64,000 bases of DNA, taken from the NCBI GenBank assembly GCA_009193035.1, contig SWDT01000001.1:124001-188000 (forward strand), read 5' to 3'. Position 1 is the first letter of the stretch, and every line of letters begins with the position of its first letter. The notes below the pieces were generated by a model. It saw only the letters and a program-made list of their open reading frames with translations, was not told where the DNA came from and did no database searches. The translations under genes and the position numbers were made by a program. Source of the stretch: Halicephalobus mephisto. Its lineage: Eukaryota; Nematoda; Chromadorea; Rhabditida; Panagrolaimidae. Positions 40,632 through 52,000 of this stretch are shown one piece after another.

Positions 40632-43471
40632 TTATAAAAATGCTTCTTTGCAAGTACAGAACTTTTCCAAATATCTATGTGTTAAAGAAACACAATTCGC
40701 AGATTGACCGTAAGAATTGATTCTGCTGATGCTCTCGTATCCCGTAACTGTGGATATCACAGTAGCGTTGTTCGACGAAGCTTGAGTAACTTGAACAACA
40801 CCTTCGAATATCCCGTCGATCGGAGTTGTCGTCATCGTTATTCTCACAAATGATATCAAATTAGTCACATTTTGGTCGCTTAGAAGTTGGTTAAAATGAT
40901 ATCGATTGTTGTTTCGTACCTAAAAAATAAGTTCGCCGAATTCCAAAGGACATTAAAAATGGTTATGTGACGTTTCTGTCCCAGACGTTTCTGCTTCAAG
41001 CATTTACATTCCAATTCTATAATTATAATCCGAAAAAGCACTTAAATACAGTAATAAAACCCATAGATTCTGAATCTAAAATCAGAATCAATAGTCAATC
41101 TTCAGAACCCAGGATTCTGAAAACTGACTTTGGATTTTAAGGATATGTGAAATTTTATAAAAAATTTGATCTAAAAAAGTTGAAACTTATCTAAAATGGG
41201 TCTTAAAATACTATAAGCAGGTGTAAAGTTACTTCAAATGATGTTTAATTTTTAAATTAAAAGTATAAAAATTGGAACATAAAGCCTTGGGACAGAAACG
41301 GTCCTGTCACATTAGAAGTTTACTTTTGCATTGGCTGTCAGTTTTTCTGCGGATAAAATTTTTCCAAGTTCCACTGGAAGACACTTTTCTTTAACAGGTT
41401 CGAGATGTTTATTGATTTCTGAGATGATAGCTCTGGATGTGGCTTCCACAAGAGGATCACGAATGTCAATTTTCTCTTCTTCCTAAATCCGTTATTAATG
41501 TTCTTATGTAAGACGAATCATGAGTTTCTTCGGTGACGCAGTGGTTAGTACACGTGACTGTCACTCGAAAAACTCCGAGTTCGATCCCGGGTCAAAGAAC
41601 GTTGATCAAGATTTTTGAGAAATAGATAAGGGAAAACACACCCCACTAATATATTGGAGGTGCACCTTATTCTAATTGGAACAAACCCATAGATAAAAAA
41701 TAACTTCTAACCTGACATACACAAAAGTGCTCTTCGATATCCACGTCATTGCAAGTTCTGTTTTCAGGGATTACGGTAAACAGACTCTGACCCCTGTCGT
41801 GTACCCGTGGACGAGAGAGATTTCCGTAATCGCCTCTGACTATGTCAATTAACGTCTCGTAGAAGTCGTAATGACACGTCATACGGTACAGATTCTTTGA
41901 CAATTTTTCCTAAAAGAAAAAAATCAAGTAATTCATTGAAATTGGTCTTACTTCAAGGTCTGGGAACAATTGCAACATTTTTTCCGGTGGTCGAAGAAAT
42001 AAAAAGGGCATTCGTTCTTCATAACGTCCGACCATAGTCGATCTGGAAAAATAATATATAATTTTTTAAAATAATAATTTACCGTATTTTGTCGAAACGA
42101 TTTCCATGATCTGAAGTCAGGAAAAATAACGTATTTCTTAATAAATTTTTTTTGTGAATTCGTTCTAGCCATGTAGCTAAGATTTTGTCCAATCTTTCGA
42201 CTTCATGGGTTAAGTCATGCGAGAGTTTCCATAAAAAGGAAAAAACAAAATAGGGATTCTCAATGGATTCTTGAGATTCCATAAATCTGAAAAAATTAAT
42301 TTTAAAAGAACAACATTGTGTTTACCTTTCGATGGACTCGAGAATGAGTAGGGCTTCTGGTTTGTCCCCGAAGCAGTAGGGTTCGTACGAGGGTTCATTG
42401 CTGAGGAGGGTGCCGTAACTTCGAAGATAAACGTCTGTTGGTTGTTTCTTGAATCCTGGGGCTTTGTAACTGAATATTCCTGGTTGTTCTTCTGCAAGTA
42501 AGGTACTGTATCCAATTTTTGAGAAATTTTTCCAAATAAATGGCCATTCATCTATGAAATCTTTTTGTGGATTTTCGGAAAATTCTGATTTTTGAACTGT
42601 TGCTTTATATCCCGTCAATACAGCTACCATATTCGGGAACGTATTGTCGTCTACTTTGATGTAGCCTCGCATGTCCCATCCACCTATTTCCTCTGTTAGA
42701 TACCTAAATTTAATTACTGTAATTACCGTAATTACCGTAATTGCATTGAAATGAAAGAAAATTACTTGTAGGTTAAAGGTAAATTTCGAATGACGTTGGA
42801 ACGGGAAACTGAGTCGATTCCGATGATGACGACATTCGGCCGGTAACCAGGTGCCGATTGCGGTTGTTTTTTATAAAGACCATATAGGGGCTCCACGGAC
42901 GCGTATGGGAATGCATAGGTTGAATTCCTACTGTAGGTCCCTCTCACCACGACCCCGCTCCAGGACGTCAAGGATAAAGGTGAATTTTCCGGAAATGGAC
43001 TCAAATTACTGTAGAAAATGGAAGAATCAGATCCGTTGGCTTTTCTGTAATACCGATATTGGAGATTTGTAAGATTGTATTTTTTCGCTAGACGTTTATT
43101 AAGAAACACCTAAAAAATAAAAAATTGGATAAATTATTGAATCGAAAAACCTCGTTTCCGACGACGAAGGTGAACTCTGGCTGATGTAGAGTGCAGTTCA
43201 AAGGAGAAGGATGTTTGACGAACTCCAGAATCGAGGGATCAAACGGATTTAAAACAGGAAATCTACAGGATTGATTGGAGGAATAAAAATCAGATCCAGG
43301 AATTTTCAATTTTTCAACCAATCGATGACCGTATTCCACGTCTTCCAACCGTTCAATTGAAAACAACGGAAATAAATAATAAATAAATAAAATTAAAATT
43401 AAAAAATACAACGATCTAGTTATTCGTTTAAAAATCGATCGTTTTTTTCGAATAAATATATAATTCGACAT
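40632..43471 (-). CDS. DUF229 family membrane-anchored sulfatase/phosphatase-like protein
   Basis: Eight exons: 43151-43471, 42766-43109, 42326-42703, 42083-42286, 41952-42042, 41712-41909, 41324-41482, 40632-40919; phases close to 660 aa, usual for the family. A basic N-terminus and one membrane segment (about aa 20-38) predict a type II anchor. Family landmarks of the alkaline-phosphatase-like fold are present: NVVIIGIDSVSRSN with the metal/nucleophile Asp-Ser region, FPNMVAVLTGY, and TSDHGNRFDKIRSTMVG followed by EERMPFLFL. The C-terminal part carries paired cysteines (CHYDFYE, CVCQ, KFCTCK) typical of nematode members. Substrate is unknown. Converges with egrh-1 and diverges from the CPG4-like gene. 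One intron (41483-41711) contains a tRNA-derived SINE. Confidence 0.88.
41526..41690 (+). mobile_element. tRNA-derived SINE, copy 1
   Basis: The first ~74 nt resemble a tRNA-Asp: GACGCAGTGGTTAGTACAC (A box), a GTC-type anticodon loop CTGTCAC, GAGTTCGATCC (B box), and acceptor ends TTCTTCG/CAAAGAA that mostly pair, with mismatches in the anticodon and T stems. A tRNA-unrelated body follows with GTGCACCTTATTCTAATTGG and ends AACAAACCCAT. A related element is at 53338-53525. Inside an intron of the DUF229 gene. Confidence 0.6.
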
Positions 43472-44013
43472 TTTCTATCAAGAAAAATTTTTAATTATCA
43501 TTTTCAAAATTAAAAATCCGATTTTCTCAAAATTCAGAAAAACGAAAGAAATCAAAGAAATCGACGATATATTGATTTTTTTTTTAAAGAGATATTTTTA
43601 TTTTAATTATTTTCAATTATTTTAAAAAATTTGTAATAATTATTTCCAGAAAAGATTAATTTCGATCATGATCTTTTTCGTTCATGTTCATCGACGTCAC
43701 ACGTTCCAATTTCCGGCTGCATTCCAGGTCACTTTCGCTAAATTTAAAAAATCCGGATAAATCCCAATAAAATACCACATAAAGTACAGTAAAAATCATT
43801 ATTTTAATAATATTTTTGGGTACTGTAATTGTGAAATTTTTTTCTAAGATGTTTTTTTAAATTAAAATCTCTAAAATTCCGACGGAAAATAAGAAACGTA
43901 GATAATCCGGATTCAGGTCATTCATGCTGAAGAAATAAAAAGACAAATCACCGAGATCAATAAAAGAAGTTATCTGTCTTCGCGCGACCTTCGAGCTTGA
44001 TCGATCCAAAAAG
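43472..44013. promoter_or_regulatory. Divergent promoter region, DUF229 / CPG4-like gene
   Basis: 542 bp between two divergent start codons. It contains unique, less AT-rich stretches (43640-43740 and 43880-44013) that could serve both genes. The right gene heads a candidate operon, so this would be its only promoter. Confidence 0.45.
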
Positions 44014-46341
44014 ATGAGATCTCAGAGATCTCCGTCGAGGACTTCTGCCATGAGTTATTCAGAAATTATCTATGTAAAGCTTAGGGATTTCTTCAGGAGA
44101 AATTCCATGACAGAAAAGCTCCGGATCAAGTACAAAGTGAACCGCCAGATGAAGGAATTCATTTCATTCCGATTACTGTATTTATTATTAGTAGTAATTA
44201 TTTGTGTTTTCACGTTGTCTAGTATTACTGTAAAATCAATCGCAAAATCGCAAATGAAAAGTCAAATCGGTCCGAGATTCGACAGTAATCTGAGGAGGGT
44301 GAAAAGGGAGTTCATGTTTGCCTCGGGTCAGAACTCATCGGATCCGGAATGCTTCCAGGTAGTTAATTGTAATTCTAAAGTTTAAAATCCGGGTTTTCAG
44401 GAATGCAATGATGCTTGGAAGAGGGACTTTGAACGAGAGCTCGGGATGAACTGCACCGACTTTTATGACTTTCCATTTCATCCTAAAATTTTGCAATACA
44501 ATGATTATCTTAAATATTGCAAAGTCGCCGAAATCCAAACCAAGTGTTACATCGATAAATGCGGGGATGAAGTTTGTTTTTATCCCATCCATTTGTCATG
44601 ATTTTTTTCAGTCAGCAGATCGTGTTTTTTCGCCTTCGAATTTCCTATGTCAGTTCAAACGAACCCAGTTTCTGAATGCCCGACCTTGTTTGGAAGACAC
44701 AGAACCAATAACATTTTTGAAATGTGATCATTATTGTCACGAAAAAGCTGTACAAGCCTCAAAGGAGATGAGTAGAGCTCATCTGGGAAAAGTGTTCACA
44801 AATAACGAACTACAAAACTACGAACAAGAACTTGCCTTACTTTGTTCTTTTCAAGTTTGTTTTACTTTTTTACAAACCAACTTTTGGGTCTTATGGAAGT
44901 AGAAGTACACAAAAAAAGTGACTTTTGGCACAGTAACTGTTGTATCCATCACGCCGAGTGACCCAAGTCTAGATCAGAAGGGGAAATAGTGTAGAAACGG
45001 TTTATTAAATAAATGCCTTAAGCACAGTACAAAACACTATCGAACTCGACATAAACACAAATCACTCAACTTCCCGCCAAGAGGAACTCTATGTCCTCTT
45101 GTCGGTGCTAAGGCAATCCGTTCGAGATCAAATGTTCTTTATTGGTGCTAAGGCAATCCATTCGGGACCAAACGCTCCCTGTTGGTACTAAGGCAATCCG
45201 TTTGGGACCAAACGTTCTTTATTGGTGCTAAGACAATCCGTTTGGAACCAAGTACTCCCTGTTGGTTGCGCTTCCCATTAAGGCTTGGGTGCCCGATCCA
45301 ACAGTAACAATTGCGAAATGTGACAAAAATCTAATCGTCACATTTTTCGTGAATATTTCACATTTCTGACGAAAATTGTAACTTAATAGTGACGATTTCC
45401 ATTTTTATTGCATCCAAAGTTACTTTTTTTGTGTAGTATATCCTGATTCAGAAAGTTCTAGATCCAGACAAAATATAGTTAAAAAATCAATCGCGAAATA
45501 ATGTGAAATTACGAAATACCTCCTATGCAAAATTAAAATTGCAAATTATGATAATTTAATTTTTGGAAAATTTTAGAAAATCATGTTGAAAAAATTTCCA
45601 TTTTTATTAATATCATTTGGTCCTCAGTCAGGATTGTTAAATTTAAAATAATTTCAAATATAAAATTTTATTTATTTTAAAAATTTTTAAGTAATATTGT
45701 TTTATGGTTTATTTTTTAAATAATGAATAGAATGATATTGTATTTTTAACGTATTTCTGAAATCTGCTTTTTTAAAGATGTTTTTTGAATTTTGAAAATG
45801 AACACCTGTGAGTGGCTCTAAATCCTTTGAGAATGAATTTTTTGATTTTTTTGGACAAGAAAACAGGAAAAATTGTAAAAAAATGTTTATTATGACCGCC
45901 ACAGCTTCAGTGGGATGTCTTATAATCTAAGATTACGTCATCCTACTGATGCTAGAGCGAAGTGGATGAACTTTCTGACCGAATCACAGACTACTGGTTT
46001 CGAAATGAAACGACAAATCTGATTAATCAAGGGATTTGAACTGGAAATTTCCCATGTGATTTTTGATTTTTTGTAAAATGATCGAAATTATATAAAATGG
46101 ATGATTCCAGGAATGCTATAGAGATTGCCATAAGCCGATTTTGGAACAGAGCTGTTCTCGGGCCTTGGCGGACACTACGATCGACTTGATCCAAGCTTAT
46201 GTCCAGTGGCATGCGACGGATATCTACGACTGGCATATACTGAGCGAAAACGTGGACAAACTTCCCTCGAGCTGTTCCAGGTTGACTGGGTACAATCCTG
46301 AAGAAGACCCAGTTTTGAAAATTATGAACAATGTAACGTGA
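44014..46341 (+). CDS. Cys-rich type II membrane protein, CPG4-like domain
   Basis: Four exons: 44014-44358, 44401-44571, 44612-44854, 46111-46341; phases close to 329 aa. Basic cytosolic N-terminus, one membrane helix (about aa 55-75), then an extracellular Cys-rich domain. Two related starts occur right after introns: FQ|ECNDAWKR and FQ|ECYRDCHK, which suggests internal duplication of an exon unit with spaced cysteines (FCxFK, KCDHYCHEKA, LCSFQECYRDC, SCSRA). This resembles the nematode CPG4 (chondroitin proteoglycan 4) domain; I rate that as likely, not certain. Two donors read GTTTGT. The third intron is 1.26 kb and carries a MITE. A donor-like GTAACG two codons before the stop (46331) in phase with an acceptor at 46441 leaves open a fusion to the next gene. 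AATAAA is at 46358. Confidence 0.7.
44908..45433. mobile_element. MITE with terminal inverted repeats, copy 1
   Basis: Ends CACAAAAAAAGTGACTTTTGG (left) and, read from the right, CACAAAAAAAGTAACTTTGG; flanked by TA on both sides, as in Tc1/mariner-type insertion. It encodes nothing. Its right third matches the whole of the element at 54616-54757 in inverse orientation. It carries an internal 40-bp tandem array (45100-45250). Confidence 0.75.
45100..45260. repeat. 40-bp tandem repeat inside the MITE
   Basis: Four copies at exact 40-nt spacing: the CTAAGGCAATCC core recurs near 45108, 45148, 45188 and 45228, with GGGACCAAACGTTCTTTATT following. The second MITE copy lacks it, so it was acquired or expanded within this element. 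Confidence 0.85.
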
Positions 46342-46357
46342 TTTCCGGTTTTTTCGA

Positions 46358-46363
46358 AATAAA
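46358..46363 (+). terminator. Polyadenylation signal AATAAA
   Basis: Seventeen nucleotides after the CPG4-like stop codon, in the 164-nt gap before the DUF148 gene. Supports a transcript end or processing site between the two. Confidence 0.45.
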
Positions 46364-46505
46364 ATTTGACAATTTTGTTCCCCATGGTTTGTAATTAATT
46401 TTCGATCTCGATTTGGATAACGATGACAACGGATTATTCTAGAACTCTGGGCCAACTTTTGTCATTCCTGTCCAATCAATTTCGATCAGACCAGTGTGGA
46501 CGAAA

Positions 46506-47828
46506 ATGGGACATGTTACTTCCGGAGTTGGTTGTTTTTTTTTAATTTTAAAATTCACTATCGCCATTACTGTATTGAACAACGGCACATCTGATGAAGT
46601 CCTCAACTCCACGGTTGAATCCAATTCCGTTGGCAAAAGTCAATATCAGGGATTCGGATTCTTCAATTCGGCCGACAGAAAAGATTCAATGGGAGAAAAA
46701 GGAGCTGTGGATTCATCCATGACCGTATTCAGTACTTATCCGGAAAATTCCTCTTCGATTTCAACAACCATCCCAACAACTACGAAAAAATCAAAGAAAA
46801 ACAAAAAAAAGAAAAAAAATAACAGAGTAGACATGGTTATTGCCGCTCCGGTGGTGGAATCTGGAGAAAACATCACAGATGGACTTTTCGTGGACCCTCA
46901 GGAAAACACATTCAATATTGCCATCGGCGGAGCCGTAAGTGATTAAAACTATAATTTTAAATTAACGAATATTATAATTAAAAATCGATATAATCTTTTG
47001 AAATTTTAAAATTCCCGCGTTAAAGTAAAAAATTTTACAAAATTTTAAAAAATAATAAATCAGACAATTTTCTGTTTTTATTCACATTTTTAAATTCAAA
47101 ATTTTTCAGAAAATTTGTGAAATTTCTAACAATTTTGTAAAAAATATTTTTGTTTTTATAGTAGATTAATTTTTTGAAATTTTAAAATTCCCGCGTTAAA
47201 GTAAAAAATGTTACAAAATTTAAAAAATAATAAATCTAATAATTCGCGTTTTTTAAATTTTCAAATTAAATTTTAGAATATTCAAAAATTCGCTTTGGAA
47301 TAATTTTAATTTTAATTTTAATTTTAATTTTTATAATATTATGATTTTTTGCAGAGCATATCCATAGACCTGAATGCCCAAGGCGAAATCCAGGTGGGAA
47401 ACAGCACGATAAAGCAGCTGAACGGAGAGGAAGTTCCTGATTTGCTGAAGGGTAAAATTCCAGAGTTCCTAAGACTCGCAAATGACTCCAGCAGAAGAAG
47501 TTTCTTCGACATTGAAACAAATGGGAATATTCAGAAATGTTACTACATCATGGCTCTCAAGAACTGGGCGAATTCCCAAGGATCTGAAGTAAAAACAGCT
47601 TTTTACAATTACGTAGAAAATTTGAAGTTGCAAAAAGAGAAAATCAGAGCAGAACAAAGTGCTAAAGTCCAGCAAATGAGTGAAGCAGCTCAAGAAGCTC
47701 ATCGGGAAATCCAGGAAATCATCGACGACGATCAAATAAGCAAAAATGAAGAAACTAAAAAAATTTCAAAAATCTTCGACGCATTATCCACAGAAGTCCA
47801 AGACGAATTAAATAAACTTAATACATAA
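46506..47828 (+). CDS. Secreted DUF148 (SXP/RAL-2-like) protein
   Basis: Exons 46506-46934 and 47355-47828, phase 0, 300 aa. The ATG at 46506 gives an N-terminal hydrophobic segment (about aa 9-24) that reads as a signal peptide. A Ser/Thr-rich stretch, a Lys/Asn-rich patch (SKKNKKKKKNN, about 97-110) and a short region with INLN-type content follow. The C-terminal ~130 residues match the helical DUF148 plan: RSFFDIETNGN, ALKNWANSQG, FYNYVENLK, AAQEAHREI, then a final DALSTEVQDELNKL. Family members are small nematode secreted proteins, some cation-binding and antigenic. The sequence upstream of the ATG is open back to an acceptor at 46441, so it could instead be the distal part of the CPG4-like gene. 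AATAAA at 47850. Confidence 0.72.
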
Positions 47829-47849
47829 TTATAAATTTTATTCAAAACG

Positions 47850-47855
47850 AATAAA
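47850..47855 (+). terminator. Polyadenylation signal AATAAA
   Basis: Twenty-two nucleotides after the DUF148 stop and 156 nt before the XPA start. Confidence 0.55.
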
Positions 47856-47986
47856 GTTGAAATTGTTATTTTTTAAATTTTTATTTCAATTTAAAAAAAA
47901 CAACGGATTTCAAAATTTGGCGAAATGTGTTTTTCGTTTTTGTTCGAATTTCGTTTTCTTTTATTTCTTCATTTTTCACTTTCCCC

Positions 47987-47996
47987 GTCTTTTTAG
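47987..47996 (+). promoter_or_regulatory. Candidate trans-splice acceptor of xpa-1
   Basis: CCGTCTTTTTAG ends 9 nt before the XPA ATG and lies 141 nt after the upstream AATAAA. No cis donor fits, so this is the expected spliced-leader site of a downstream operon gene. Confidence 0.5.
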
Positions 47997-48005
47997 ATTT
48001 CATCA

Positions 48006-48892
48006 ATGTTCAAACGTCCTGCTGATCCTAACAAAAAGACACTAGATGTCGAGGAGCTTTACAAGTAAGTGATGTTCATGATTTACAAAGTTTTGATATA
48101 TGAATGTTCAGCAAAAATCAACATGATTACTCCAGTGCTGGTGGATTCCTTCCTGAGGGCCCATCTAGCGGGCCATCTAGGAAAAAAACTGAATTCCACA
48201 TGACTGGTAAGTTTCTATATGTGAAATTAAAAAATGCTTTGTATTTTAGTTGAAGATTACTCGCTTCCTTGTGTTGTTTGCAACCTTGCCATCGGGGATT
48301 CCTATTATTACCGTTCTTTCAGATATCCTCTCTGTAATGATTGCAGGTTTGATGTTTAATTATTACTCTAAATTAACATATATTCTTATAGGAAAGCTAA
48401 TCAGGATAAACCAGAATATCAGACGTTGAATCGGACGACGGCTAAGAAGGACTTTCTACTCAAGGACGAGGATCTGGATCATCGTAAGCCCCCACTCAAA
48501 TTTATTTCAAAGAAGAATCCTCACAATCCTCGTTATGGCGATATGAAGCTCTATCTCGTTGCTCAACTGCAAGAACGCGCTATTTTGGTCCATGGATCCC
48601 TTGCTGAACTTGAAGAACAGAAGAAGGATCGCACTTTGAAACGTGAAGCTAATATTGAGAGGAAATTTGAACGTAAGATCAAGAAAATGCGAAGAGAAGT
48701 TTGTTTACATGTTTTTGTAGTGTTGTAAATTACATTTTTCAGTTACGGTTGAACGAGAATCCGATAGATCTGACCCCTAAAGGACACCAGCATAAGTTCG
48801 AGACTCTCACCGATCCTCCTGACGATGAATATCACTACAAGAAGTGCACCGAATGCGATTTGGTTATTACCACTATTTGTGAAAGTGATTGA
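48006..48892 (+). CDS. xpa-1: DNA repair protein XPA
   Basis: Nucleotide-excision-repair damage-verification scaffold. Five exons: 48006-48064, 48112-48206, 48250-48346, 48392-48698, 48743-48892; phases close to 235 aa, near the usual XPA size. The zinc finger is complete: C59-x2-C62, then C80-x2-C83 (17 residues between pairs, as in human XPA). The central DNA-binding domain has AKKDFLLKDEDLDHRKPPLK, KKNPHNPRYGDMKLYL and the basic LKREANIERKFERKIKKMRR helix. The C-terminal TFIIH-binding-type end has HQHKFETL, YHYKKCTECDLVITT. The N-terminus (about 50 aa) is shorter than in vertebrates. It starts 177 nt after the DUF148 gene and stops 167 nt before PMS2 on the same strand. Confidence 0.95.
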
Positions 48893-49059
48893 TTGTATAT
48901 TTTTGAATTTCTCTACCAGATCGATCATATCACAGTTCATTTTACACGGGTATAATATATTTATAAATAATTATTTCCATTGTTTTTAGTGAAATTGTAT
49001 TTCTTCGATTTTATACTTTATTAATTATTAATTCAGAGATCATTGTTATTGGTTAGCAG

Positions 49060-52000
49060 ATGACATCTGATGGCCATATCAACGCTTTGTCGAATGACGT
49101 CACTGATTTCATCACTGCCGCGCAAATTGTCACTGATCTGGACCAGGCCCTGAGGGAGTTGCTGGATAATGCCCTGGATGCAGGTGCTACATCTATAGAA
49201 ATAAAATTAAAAAACAAAGGAGCTGAATTGATCGAAGTTATTGATAACGGAAAAGGTATTCAGAAACAAGATTTCGAAATGTTAGCTAAACCTCATTGTA
49301 CTTCTAAATTAAGAGATATGACGGATTTCAATGATTTGTATACTTATGGTTTTCGAGGACAAGCATTGAATTCTTTGGCGAAATTTTCGATTTTAAGTAT
49401 TAAAACTAAATCCGAAAACGACAATGTTGGAAGTAAAATATCCTTCGATGATGATGGAAATTTCTTGAATTCTAAGCCAATTGCCAGAGGGGTTGGAACA
49501 ACAGTAGCAGTCCAGAATTTATTTCACAAAATTCCCGTCAGAAGAAAAGAGTTACTGGATAGATTGGAATTCCATTATAAAAAAATGCTTCATTCTCTTC
49601 AAGCTTATGCTCTCTGTAAACCAGAAATTCAATTTTCCTGTAAAACTGTCACACCGTAAGTTTTTTATTTTTAAATAAAATAAAATATAACTTTCAGGAA
49701 GTACAGTAATGTTATCGTGACGAAAGGCATGAATTCGACGTTAGATGTGATTCAGTTGTTATTTGGCAAATCTGAAATGGAAGAAATTTCGAATATACGT
49801 CCGAGGGAAGAAATTGCAAAACTTTACGGCGCAGAAAAGTGTTCGGAAAAAGTTTTCATGGAAGTTTTACAGTATGTTTTAAATCGTGTTTTGATATTTA
49901 TGTCTTGGACATTTGTGTTCTGATTCTGAAGTCAGAATCCAGTACTAAGGTTTGTAAAACAGCCGCATCAAAAAAATTAAACTTTTGCGTTATAATTAAG
50001 TAAGTTAATCTGTGCAAATGTTGCAAGCAATCTGCGGGTTTTATTGTGATTTCGAAATTTTCATAAATGTAAACAGAAGTTCTAATTTGTAAGTTTTACT
50101 TTGATTTGGATGTTAATTTTTCTGCCTAAAAATTAAGCAAAATACAGATTTTTTTAAACTTTTTATAAATATAAATTTAGAATTTCTAATTATTCTGCTT
50201 AAATTTTAATAATTTTCAAATTTTACTTTGATATTAATTTCTCTGCTTAAAAATTAAGCAAAATACAGATTTTTTAACTTTATATAAATACAAATTTAGA
50301 ATTTCTAATTATTATTCTAGTTAAATTTTAATAATTTTCAAATTTTACTTTGATTTTGATGTCGAACTCTTTATAGATCTCAAAACTGGATTCTGAAGGT
50401 TGATTTCGGATTTAAAATCTACGTCTGATAACTTTTTTAGATACTTTTTAAATTTAAAAACATCTAAAATTTCATTTTAAAATTCTATAAAATTAAAATT
50501 TATTTAGAACGAATTTTAAAATTGGATTTAAAAATACAAAGTTATTTAAAATTATTTTTTTATTTTTGGATTAAAGTTGTCAGAATTGGAACAAATGTCT
50601 AAGACGTTTCATAAGATTTAAAATAATTAAATTTTACATTTTCCAGACTCTCAGGATATGTGTCTAATTTGTCAACTGGGTCTAGTTCTTCGGAAAATCA
50701 ATTCCTATTTGTCAATGGCCGTCATATTGAGCATCCTAAAGTTAACAAAATTGTAAATACTCTGTACCGATCTCGTCGTAAGGATCGCTATCCGATGTTT
50801 GTGTTTTTTGTATCTACCCATCCTTCTAGAATTAATGTTTGTATCACTCCAGACAAAAGAACAATCACCATCAGAGATGAACATGTTTTACTTTCTATGA
50901 TTCATGAAGCTGTAATCAAGGCTTTTGAATTGGAAAATTCTACTTTTACTCCGCTTTCGACCAAGAGTCAAGATTCTGTTCCATTTCGAGTGAATTCTGG
51001 ATCTCAGAAAATTCAAGAAAAAGATGTAAAAAGTGAAAATACTGTAGCAATTAGAAAAAGACCGGCTGAAAATTCAATTTTTTCCGATGATGAAATGAAT
51101 GAAAATAATAGAAAATCAGAAAACAGTAAGAGAAGTGCTCCATCGAAGAATAATAGCAAGAAAGGATCTCATGAACGGAATATTTTTCGTTCACTTCATA
51201 CTATTCCTGATGGCAAAAGTAAAGAAGACACGGGAATGACTGTCAGAGCAGATGAGTTTGGATTTTTTATCGATGATGGAATTACAGAACTTGTTGAAGA
51301 AGAACCATTTTCGATTTTGGAAAATCAAAATGATGTTGATGGATTGCAGAATTTCAATGTGGTGGATTCTAATAATACTGTAGACAATGCCTCTGGACAT
51401 GAGTGTTATCCTGAGGAAGATGAAGAAAATATATCCCGTTATGCTACTCATATATCTCCTGAAATCCCGAGAGTTAATACAGTTCAATTAAGTTCAGATA
51501 ATATTACACAAGAAAATCAACAATTGGATTCTGGTAATCCTATGGATGAAATTATTGAATATGAAAGTCCAGTCAATCAAGAAGTTTTTAATGCAGTTGA
51601 TCATGTAACAATTGAACAGTATTTTCTTGATGAAAATAATACTCCATATCAAGAACAAATCCAAAATTGTGATGTTGAAATAATCGGAAACAATGACGTG
51701 GAAGTTATTGGAGAACCTTTTTATTATTCTGGATCTTTGGTTTCGCACACAACTACTGGTCTTCCTGAATTCACTTTTCAGATTCCTGTGGACACGAAAC
51801 TCATGTGTCTTCCGGATAGTGTTCCTAAGGCTGAATTTGAACCGAAGATGTTACAAGTAGATGGATCAAGTGAGGATTACCGAGAATGGGCAGAAGCGGA
51901 TATTAAATTTTTCACTGATTTTTATAACAATGTTGACATGGTTGAACCTCATGTGTCATATGCGAAGGATACTGGGTTGAGAGTGGTTAAAATGCTTACT

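Noticed and set aside
41526..41600. tRNA-Asp gene
   Set aside because: A and B boxes and a GTC-type loop are visible, but the T stem and anticodon stem carry mismatches and the unit continues into a SINE body shared with 53338-53525.
51191..51748. Minus-strand ORFs over PMS2 exon 3
   Set aside because: Shadows of the acidic linker of PMS2 on the opposite strand.
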